Source: Caldilineae bacterium
Lineage (GTDB): Bacteria > Chloroflexota > Anaerolineae > J102
NCBI GenBank assembly: GCA_003694905.1
Contig: RFJM01000566.1
Span: forward strand, 1-6,837
Direction of reading: 5' to 3'
DNA: 6,837 bases
Below the pieces are notes generated by a model that worked only from the letters and a program-made list of their open reading frames with translations, did no database searches and was not told the origin of the DNA. Position numbers and translations under genes: made by a program. Below, one piece after another: positions 1-5,202 of the stretch; positions within the stretch are counted from its first letter, which is position 1; the number at the start of each line of letters is the position of its first letter.

Positions 1-432
1 CCCCTGCCCATCGGCAAGTTCGGCGAGCCGGTCAACCGTGCCGACGGTAGCTGCTTCGCCATCTCCTCCCAGACCAAGCACCCCGAAGAGGCGTGGGAGT
101 TCGTGAAGTTCCTGGCCGCGCCGGGCGCCGAGGGTGTCAACATGCTCCTCAACCTGAATCTCATGACCCCGGCCCTGAAGGAATTCCAACAGGATCCTCG
201 CTTCCTGAATCCTGAAGCTCTGCCCGACAGCAACAAGGCTGCTTTCCTGGCCGGCAAGGAGCACCTCTTCACCATGTATGACCCCATCCATCCCATGTAC
301 TCCGCCTTCGATGCCGCCTGGAAGCAGGAGCTGGGCGAGGTCTGGATTGGTGCTGCCACAGCTGAAGAGGCTATGGCCCGCCTGAGCGCCCAGGTCGAAG
401 ACATCCTGGCCAATATCCAGGACTACGAATAA
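1..432 (+). CDS. ABC transporter substrate-binding protein, family 1 (sugar type), C-terminal part
   Basis: Open from the first base in frame 1, so the N-terminus (signal peptide and first lobe) lies outside the window; 143 codons and a TAA stop are visible. The protein would be the extracytoplasmic, probably lipid-anchored, binding component of an ABC importer that delivers a sugar or oligosaccharide to membrane permeases. The evidence is the stretch S-S-Q-T-K-H-P-E-E-A-W-E-F-V-K-F-L near codons 22-38, which is the typical C-terminal-lobe motif of MalE/UgpB-like proteins. The terminal helix (G-E-V-W-I-G, then A-E-E-A-M-A-R-L, then ending in D-I-L-A-N-I-Q) is equally typical of the family. 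No permease gene follows, so any partners are upstream or elsewhere. The lipoprotein gene begins 117 bp downstream, which suggests oligosaccharide uptake, but the ligand cannot be told from this fragment. Confidence 0.9.
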   Translation, partial: PLPIGKFGEPVNRADGSCFAISSQTKHPEEAWEFVKFLAAPGAEGVNMLLNLNLMTPALKEFQQDPRFLNPEALPDSNKAAFLAGKEHLFTMYDPIHPMYSAFDAAWKQELGEVWIGAATAEEAMARLSAQVEDILANIQDYE

Positions 433-439
433 AGCGGTC

Positions 440-501
440 AGGTGACCGGCATAGGCCGGAAAGCCGTACTTTGCAACTTGCCGGAGCGCTGTCGGTCACC
501 T
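440..501. repeat. Inverted repeat between binding-protein and lyase genes
   Basis: The arm at 440-450 (AGGTGACCGGC) pairs with 491-501 (GTCGGTCACCT) over 11 bp with one G-T wobble, enclosing a 40-nt loop. Inside the same region a competing tight hairpin, CCGGC (446-450) with GCCGG (455-459) and a 4-nt loop, shares the left arm. AAAG (460-463) can also pair with CTTT (469-472). Only a weak pyrimidine run follows (tccctttgt), so this is not a classic intrinsic terminator. By analogy with stem-loops that follow binding-protein genes in sugar ABC operons, it could stabilise the upstream transcript or partly attenuate read-through into the lyase gene. That role is inference. Confidence 0.5.
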
Positions 502-538
502 CCCTTTGTCTACTTCACACCGGCGCAAGCCGTCGACC

Positions 539-542
539 AGGA
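539..542 (+). promoter_or_regulatory. Weak Shine-Dalgarno site of the lipoprotein gene
   Basis: AGGA lies 7 nt before the ATG at 550. It supports that start over the GTG at 442, whose extra 36 residues are not signal-peptide-like and would bury the lipoprotein signal sequence. Confidence 0.5.
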
Positions 543-549
543 TCGTTCC

Positions 550-3500
550 ATGCCAGATAAACGGTCTCTTGCTCGACTATTACTACTCACGGCGTTTGCC
601 CTGCTGTTGGCGGCTTGCGCCCCATTAACACAGCCATCTTCCCAGGCCACAACACCCCGACTCGCCCACGTTCAGGACGCGTCACCTGCTACTCCTGCGT
701 CACCCCAGTCAGCCGGCACCGAACAACTGGCCGCGTACGAAGAGGAAGGCCTATTCATCTGTAACTTCGAGGACGATATCACCATCTGGCAGGGCTACAC
801 CCAGGCCTCGGAAACGCGTATCGGAGAGGGAGAAGCACCCCCGGAGGGCTTCCTGCCGGTTGCGGCCTGGCACAACAAATATAAGGACCGTTGGGTGAAG
901 CCCGCGGCAGGCTTTGTGCGCAGTGACGAGCATGTGAAGCTGGGGACCACGGCCGGCCATTGGTCCAATACCACGGTCAACACCCGGATTGTGGCTACAG
1001 ACATTCCCCATGACTGGAGCGATTATCTCTACCTTTCCTTCTGGGCCTACTCCGGCGAGGCCAATGACGCTGCCATCGAGATCGTGGCCTATTCGGAATC
1101 GGATGCCACTCCTGAGGATGACTACTTCAAGAAGGAAATCGTCATTGACTGGACCGGCTGGCGGCTTTTCGAAATCCCTTTGCGCGAGTTTCGGGCAGTT
1201 CGCTCGCCGGTGGGCTGGCACCAGATAGACTATATCAAGTTGGCCTCATCGGGTTGGAGTCACGACCCCAAGCCCACAACCGACCTCTATTTTGATGCTA
1301 TGAAGCTATCCAACCAGCGTGTCGCTCCTCTCATTGCCATCGAACTACCGGAGAATCCAATGCACCCCAACCTTCTCCTCAACCAGGCTGAGCTCGAGGA
1401 GATCAAGAAAAAGGTAGAGCGCTACCCGTGGGCGCGAGAGGCCTACCGGGTGCTAAAAGCCAATGCGGACGCATGGTCCGCCCGCAGCGAAATCGCCGTA
1501 CCCAGGACCGGAGGAGGCTTCTATCACGCGGTCGACGCCACCGCCTATCAGATCACCCTCGAACACTACGACCACGCCAATGCGGCGCGGGACATGGCCC
1601 TCATGTTTCATCTCACCGGAGACGAAAGGTATGTTCCCAACGCCAAAGCAATCCTTTTGGACTATGCAGACAAGTATCTGACCTACGAAATCCACGACAA
1701 GGCCGGGCGGACCGGTGCCCAGGCAGAAGCGGGTGGGCGAGCGACACCCCAGGGCATAAACGAAGCCACATGGGTTATCCCCCTGGCCTGGGCTTACGAT
1801 CTCCTCTACGATCAGTTTACCCCACAGGAGCGGGAGGCCATCGAAACCCGGCTGATGCGTCCCGCCGCCGAGATCATTATGGACAACAACGAAGGGCGGC
1901 ACAATCACCAGACCTGGTACAACGCGGGGGTGGGCGTCATCGGTTTCCTCCTGGGTGATGAAGAGCTGGTCTGGTATGCGCTGGACAAAGACGACAGCGG
2001 TTTTCGCTATCAGATGCAGAAGAGCATCACCGCAGATGGTATGTGGTACGAAGGCTCCATGCACTATCAGATGTACGTGCTGCAGGCACTTTTTCCCCTC
2101 ATGGAAGCAGCGTACCATGCCGGGATCGACCTCTACCGGCAGGAGCCGGCCTACAAAGGACTCTTCGACTTCATGGTGGATTACGCAGACGCCAACTTGC
2201 GCCTGCCCACCTTCAACGACGGTCGCGTCGTGGTTCTGAGCGAGCCCGACCGGGCGATGTATTATGAAGTAGCTTACCGCCGGTTGGGCGATGACCGCTA
2301 CGCTTCGGTGCTGCGCAACTCGGCGCGCACGGACCTCCTGGCGTTGCTCTATGGTGTGGGCGAACTGCCGTCTGTGACATCGCCGGACCGGCAGAGCCGT
2401 TACTTCGAGGCTTCCGGGCTGGTGGCCTTGCGCTCTGACGCAGGAGACAAGCGTCTGCAGGCAGTGTTGAACATCATGGGATACCAGGGGGGACACAGCC
2501 ATCCCGATCAACTCGGTCTGGTGTTCCACGGTCTGGACACGGTTTTGGCTCCGGACGCGGGGTCCATCAAGTATCGCATGCCCGCCCATCTGGAGTATTT
2601 CAAACAGTCGGTGGCTCACAATCTGGTGCTGGTGGACGGCCGGTCCCAGGCGCATACACCGCCCCCAAAGCTGCGCGGTTTTGCCGCGGGCGAGGCCTTG
2701 CAGATGGTGCGCGCCACCACCGATAAGGCCTATCCCGGTGTGAGCCTTGAACGCACGCTTTTGCTGACAGATGACTATCTGGTCGACATCGTCCACGCTC
2801 GCGGGGACAGGGCCCACACTTACGACTGGGTTTATCACAACCAGGGGCGCTTTGCCTCGGGCGATCTCTCGTTTAGGCCGGTGACGGAACCACTGGCCCA
2901 AAGCAATGGCTATGAATACCTGCAAAACGTGCAGGCCGCGGCACCGTGGTCGGGCGGACTCTGGCAGGCTGTGTGGACGCTGGACCCCAATCGCCATGTG
3001 CGAGGGACCTTTGTCGGGCAGGCCGGCGACAGCTACTTCCTGGCCGATGGACTCATCGCGGCAGACAAGGGCGATGAGATCGCAGATTACACGGTGCCGG
3101 TCCTCATTGCCCGCCGGGAGGCGACCGCGACCCGCTTCACGACCGTCCTCGAGCCCTATCGTTCCACACCGGCCGTCCGCCATATCGAATACCTGTCCCT
3201 GCTGGACGAGAACGGAGGGCCTTTGGCCCTGGAGGATGGTGTGGCCCTGGCAATTGAGCGGGAGGATGGTCGAGATCTGCTGATCCTGGACGACAAGGGT
3301 CAACCCAAGCGGGTGGAGGACCTGCGCATCGACGGCCGACAGTTCTGGGCTTCTTACGGCGGAGACGCTCTGCGGGCCTTCTACCTGGGCATGGGCAGCC
3401 AGGTCGCCGGGCCCGACTGGACCATGCGCCTGGAGGGGTTGTCCACGGTGGCGGACATCGAGGATGTGAATGTCTTGTTGGAGCGCCCGAAGCCGGATCT

Positions 3501-3690
3501 CCTTCGCCTGTACAACATTGGAGTGCGCTCGGTCGGTGTGGAGCTCGCGGGCCTGACTTCCACCCACGCCCAGATCTGGCAACTCAGCCGGCTCGGGCGG
3601 AGGGACCGGCAGGTACGCCCCACGCGGATGGAAGACGCCTTCCTCCGCTTCGTCCTCGCTCCCCAGAGCGTCTACGAGATCACCAACTAG
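550..3690 (+). CDS. Heparinase II/III-like polysaccharide lyase lipoprotein with N-terminal carbohydrate-binding-like domain
   Basis: Predicted 1046-residue surface lipoprotein. Start 550 is chosen because it gives a complete lipoprotein signal peptide: K4-R5, a Leu-rich core at 8-20, and lipobox L-A-A-C with Cys23 as the lipidated residue. A Pro/Ser/Thr/Ala-rich linker (about 24-60) follows. Residues about 68-253 look like a beta-sandwich carbohydrate-binding module, opening C-N-F-E-D-D and closing L-Y-F-D-A-M-K-L. Residues about 270-600 resemble the helical toroid of alginate lyase/DUF4962-type proteins, with H-N-H-Q at 451-454, Asn458, and W-Y-E-G-S-M-H-Y at 499-506. The heparinase II/III-like sheet domain carries G-G-H-S-H-P-D-Q at 647-654 and A-H-N-L-V-L-V-D-G at 689-697. 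By analogy with PL12/PL17/PL21 enzymes, Asn452/His453, Tyr500 or Tyr506, and His649/His651 are candidate catalytic or metal residues for beta-elimination of uronate-containing chains. The last 200 or so residues are beta-rich and unassigned. Family assignment is strong; substrate and PL family number are unknown. Confidence 0.82.
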   Translation: MPDKRSLARLLLLTAFALLLAACAPLTQPSSQATTPRLAHVQDASPATPASPQSAGTEQLAAYEEEGLFICNFEDDITIWQGYTQASETRIGEGEAPPEGFLPVAAWHNKYKDRWVKPAAGFVRSDEHVKLGTTAGHWSNTTVNTRIVATDIPHDWSDYLYLSFWAYSGEANDAAIEIVAYSESDATPEDDYFKKEIVIDWTGWRLFEIPLREFRAVRSPVGWHQIDYIKLASSGWSHDPKPTTDLYFDAMKLSNQRVAPLIAIELPENPMHPNLLLNQAELEEIKKKVERYPWAREAYRVLKANADAWSARSEIAVPRTGGGFYHAVDATAYQITLEHYDHANAARDMALMFHLTGDERYVPNAKAILLDYADKYLTYEIHDKAGRTGAQAEAGGRATPQGINEATWVIPLAWAYDLLYDQFTPQEREAIETRLMRPAAEIIMDNNEGRHNHQTWYNAGVGVIGFLLGDEELVWYALDKDDSGFRYQMQKSITADGMWYEGSMHYQMYVLQALFPLMEAAYHAGIDLYRQEPAYKGLFDFMVDYADANLRLPTFNDGRVVVLSEPDRAMYYEVAYRRLGDDRYASVLRNSARTDLLALLYGVGELPSVTSPDRQSRYFEASGLVALRSDAGDKRLQAVLNIMGYQGGHSHPDQLGLVFHGLDTVLAPDAGSIKYRMPAHLEYFKQSVAHNLVLVDGRSQAHTPPPKLRGFAAGEALQMVRATTDKAYPGVSLERTLLLTDDYLVDIVHARGDRAHTYDWVYHNQGRFASGDLSFRPVTEPLAQSNGYEYLQNVQAAAPWSGGLWQAVWTLDPNRHVRGTFVGQAGDSYFLADGLIAADKGDEIADYTVPVLIARREATATRFTTVLEPYRSTPAVRHIEYLSLLDENGGPLALEDGVALAIEREDGRDLLILDDKGQPKRVEDLRIDGRQFWASYGGDALRAFYLGMGSQVAGPDWTMRLEGLSTVADIEDVNVLLERPKPDLLRLYNIGVRSVGVELAGLTSTHAQIWQLSRLGRRDRQVRPTRMEDAFLRFVLAPQSVYEITN

Positions 3691-3731
3691 CGTTTGACAG
3701 GGCTTTCGCGCCTGCCAGCAACTCAAAAGCC

Positions 3732-3736
3732 AAGGA
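3732..3736 (+). promoter_or_regulatory. Shine-Dalgarno site of the aldo/keto reductase gene
   Basis: AAGGA sits 8 nt before the ATG at 3745, near-ideal spacing. It decides the start against an in-frame TTG at 3694, which would add 17 residues absent from the usual family N-terminus. Confidence 0.7.
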
Positions 3737-3744
3737 TAGAGATA

Positions 3745-4716
3745 ATGAAATTCGCCACTTTGGGCAACACAGGCGAGAAGGTATCCGAGATGTGCCTGGG
3801 TACCATGATGTTCGGCCTCAGATGCGACGAGACCGAGTCTGATCGCATCCTTGCCACGGCTATGGACGCAGGTGTCAACTTTATCGACACGGCCTGGTCC
3901 TACGCCGAGGGCCGCACAGAGGAGATCCTGGGCCGTATCCTCAAGGGCCGGCGAGAGAAGCTCTTTGTCGTCACAAAAGTGACCAGAAGCACCGACGGGG
4001 ACTGGATCCGCCGGAGCATCGACGAGAGCCTGCGCCGCATGCAGCTTGACTACGTCGATCTGTATCTGATCCACTGGCCACGGCCCCATATGCGCCCGGT
4101 GGAGATGATGGAGGCTCTCAACGATGTGGTGCGGGCGGGCAAGACCCGCTATGTGGGTTGCTCCAACTTCCCGGCCTGGCTGCTGGCGCATTGCAATGCC
4201 ATTGCCCAGCGTGAAGGGTGGGCGCCGCTGGTGTGCAATCAGGTTCCGTACAATCTCATCGAGCGGGGCATCGAGGTGGAGGTGTTGCCGCAGGCAGTGG
4301 CCGAAGGGATTGCCATCACCACCTATCGGCCCCTGCTTATGGGCGTGTTGGCCGGCAAGTACGGCAGCGGCGAAATTATCCCGGAGGACTCACGAGGCTC
4401 TAGCGATCGGCGGATTCCGGCCTGGTTGGAGAAATTCGGCGAAGGCCTCCGGCGTTTCAACCAGTTCGCAGCCGAACGGAGCCTGCATCCCGCCCAGCTG
4501 GCAATCGCCTGGGTGCGCCACACTCCCGGTGTCACCGCGCCTATCGTCGGTGTCAGCTCCCGGCGCCAGCTGGAATCCAGCCTGGGTGCTTTCGATGTTA
4601 CCCTGTCCGACGCGGAATATCAGACAATCGCGGATATGTTTGACGCGGCCGTCAAGGAAGAGAGCGGCGGCAACTTTGCCCATCTGCGCCGCGCATTCGA
4701 CCTGGTAGATGTGTAG
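3745..4716 (+). CDS. Aldo/keto reductase
   Basis: A 323-residue cytoplasmic NAD(P)H-dependent oxidoreductase of the aldo/keto reductase superfamily (TIM barrel), full length for the family. The N-terminus has the usual L-G-N-T-G-E-K-V-S-E-M-C-L-G-T pattern. The catalytic tetrad is complete: Asp48 and Tyr53 (in F-I-D-T-A-W-S-Y), Lys78 (V-V-T-K-V) and His110 (L-Y-L-I-H-W-P). Other family marks are G-C-S-N at 138-141, Q-V-P-Y-N-L at 166-171, and the cofactor-binding C-terminal stretch P-I-V-G-V-S-S-R-R-Q-L-E-S-S-L at 266-280. The start at 3745 follows a good ribosome-binding site. The gene lies 54 bp after the lyase stop with no clear terminator or promoter between, so co-transcription is likely. 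A role in reducing or oxidising a sugar or uronate released by the upstream enzyme is a reasonable inference, but members of this family are catalytically broad and the substrate is not readable. Confidence 0.93.
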   Translation: MKFATLGNTGEKVSEMCLGTMMFGLRCDETESDRILATAMDAGVNFIDTAWSYAEGRTEEILGRILKGRREKLFVVTKVTRSTDGDWIRRSIDESLRRMQLDYVDLYLIHWPRPHMRPVEMMEALNDVVRAGKTRYVGCSNFPAWLLAHCNAIAQREGWAPLVCNQVPYNLIERGIEVEVLPQAVAEGIAITTYRPLLMGVLAGKYGSGEIIPEDSRGSSDRRIPAWLEKFGEGLRRFNQFAAERSLHPAQLAIAWVRHTPGVTAPIVGVSSRRQLESSLGAFDVTLSDAEYQTIADMFDAAVKEESGGNFAHLRRAFDLVDV

Positions 4717-4970
4717 GCGGGGATGATGTTCGGTCTCGCGTCAGGTAGTCTCAACTTGTCCCTGCAACGCGTGAACCGTAGATCTGAATGGCCCTTCTGG
4801 GTTCGACCTCCCGGCACTGTGTCCGCACTGCGTGCCGCGCGCAGCAGGGCGCGGGAAACGAAGTGGATGAGATAGCACGGTTCATGTCCGTGAAGTATCG
4901 GTCCCCGCGAAGTCCCGGCGACAGAGTCGATGATAGAGTCTGGCCACAGTCGGCATGGCCTCCTCCGGCA

Positions 4971-5001
4971 CGGATGCTTCGTCGCAACGACTTCGCATCC
5001 G
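4971..5001. repeat. Symmetric hairpin with 3x3 internal loop
   Basis: CGGATGC (4971-4977) pairs with GCATCCG (4995-5001). An internal loop of TTC facing TTC follows, then GTCG (4981-4984) pairs with CGAC (4988-4991) around a CAA loop. The symmetry makes it an RNA-hairpin candidate on either strand or a protein-binding palindrome. It has no following T-run, so it is not a standard terminator. Confidence 0.5.
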
Positions 5002-5004
5002 CAA

Positions 5005-5078
5005 ACGCGGGCAGAGGGAAAGGCAAGAGGGTTTCAATATCACGCGGGTTCCTCTGCGGCTCAAGGCAAGGCCCGCGT
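5005..5078 (+). repeat. Two mutually exclusive pairings around GCCCGCGT
   Basis: GCCCGCGT at 5071-5078 is perfectly complementary to ACGCGGGC at 5005-5012 (8 bp). Its last seven bases are also complementary to ACGCGGG at 5042-5048 (7 bp), a direct repeat of the first arm. Nested within the longer pairing, GCAGAGG (5011-5017) matches CCTCTGC (5051-5057), extendable by a G-T and an A-T pair to 9 bp; the two helices contest bases 5011-5012. The shorter pairing would form a pseudoknot with this nested helix. Such alternatives are what switching leaders look like, but G+C-rich DNA yields them by chance and no function is shown. Confidence 0.4.
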
Positions 5079-5117
5079 CTCTTACTGCGGTCACTGCTGT
5101 CCCCGGCAAGAATGCAT

Positions 5118-5145
5118 TTGGAATTCGCGCCGAATCGTGTAGAAT
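5118..5145 (+). promoter_or_regulatory. Candidate sigma70-type promoter for the methyltransferase/reductase gene
   Basis: TTGGAA (5118-5123, 4 of 6 matches to TTGACA) and TAGAAT (5140-5145, 5 of 6 matches to TATAAT) are separated by 16 bp. Transcription would begin near 5152 and leave a leader of about 50 nt. If this is the main promoter, the hairpins further upstream are not part of this gene's mRNA. The -10 element falls within a direct repeat, described separately. Confidence 0.45.
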
Positions 5146-5149
5146 CGTG
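5132..5149. repeat. Direct repeat GAATCGTG, 10-bp period, overlapping the -10 element
   Basis: GAATCGTG occurs at 5132-5139 and again at 5142-5149, separated by TA. A degenerate third copy, GAATTCG, starts at 5121. Copies one helical turn apart that cover a -10 element are a usual arrangement for a regulator binding site, so this is a candidate operator. No regulator can be named. Confidence 0.4.
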
Positions 5150-5181
5150 CCTGCCGGAGGGCATCATCCACGCACCACCGG

Positions 5182-5188
5182 AAAGGAG
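5182..5188 (+). promoter_or_regulatory. Strong Shine-Dalgarno site with long spacing
   Basis: AAAGGAG matches the anti-Shine-Dalgarno well but ends 14 nt before the ATG at 5203, longer than usual. No in-frame ATG, GTG or TTG lies between the in-frame TAG at 5140 and 5203; only a CTG at 5191 does, and it is too close to the site. ATG 5203 is therefore kept. Confidence 0.6.
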
Positions 5189-5202
5189 ACCTGCGTTCGC
5201 CC

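Larger units (their letters stand above)
4717..5202. other. 486-bp non-coding gap rich in short hairpins
   Basis: No reading frame here looks like a conserved protein; the ones that stay open are Arg/Pro-rich translations of G+C-rich DNA. No T-tract terminator is visible after the reductase stop. Several short perfect stems are present. CGGCAC/GTGCCG pairs 4812-4817 with 4832-4837 and encloses an 11-bp-period direct repeat (GCACTGTGT at 4814 and GCACTGCGT at 4825). CGCGC/GCGCG pairs 4838-4842 with 4849-4853. CACGG/CCGTG pairs 4876-4880 with 4888-4892. GGCCA/TGGCC pairs 4942-4946 with 4956-4960. AGAGTC occurs twice at a 12-bp period (4923, 4935). The two larger structures at 4971-5001 and 5005-5078 are listed separately. 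I could not match the region to the SAM-I, cobalamin or tetrahydrofolate riboswitch cores that might be expected before a methionine/folate gene. Confidence 0.6.

Noticed and set aside
442..549. N-terminal extension of the lipoprotein from GTG 442.
   Set aside because: It would place 36 non-hydrophobic residues before a complete lipoprotein signal peptide. The AGGA site before ATG 550 supports the shorter form.
3694..3699. A perfect TTGACA just after the lyase stop, a possible -35 of a promoter for the reductase gene.
   Set aside because: At 16-19 bp downstream there is no acceptable -10 (agcaac and neighbours). The GATAAT at 3741 is 41 bp away and overlaps the start codon.
1453..4191. A 912-codon open frame on the minus strand opposite the lyase and reductase genes.
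   Set aside because: It is exactly codon-in-register with the sense genes, so its stops correspond to sense TTA, CTA and TCA, which G+C-rich genes rarely use. The sense products carry intact family motifs, and the antisense translation shows none.
4756..4784. A weak promoter-like pair, TTGTCC and TAGATC, with 17-bp spacing.
   Set aside because: There are only 4 of 6 and 3 of 6 consensus matches, too weak to report as a promoter for a small RNA.
4794..4815. A T-arm-like string (gggttcgacctccc) suggesting a tRNA or an attachment site in a tRNA.
   Set aside because: The would-be loop and stem lengths are wrong, with a mismatch, and no acceptor, D or anticodon arms can be built upstream.
4875..4883. 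A gcacggttc string resembling the end of group II intron domain V.
   Set aside because: The rest of domain V cannot be folded next to it, and no intron-encoded protein is present.
5028..5038. A gggtttcaata string reminiscent of some CRISPR repeats.
   Set aside because: A single copy with no repeat-spacer periodicity and no cas gene in the window.
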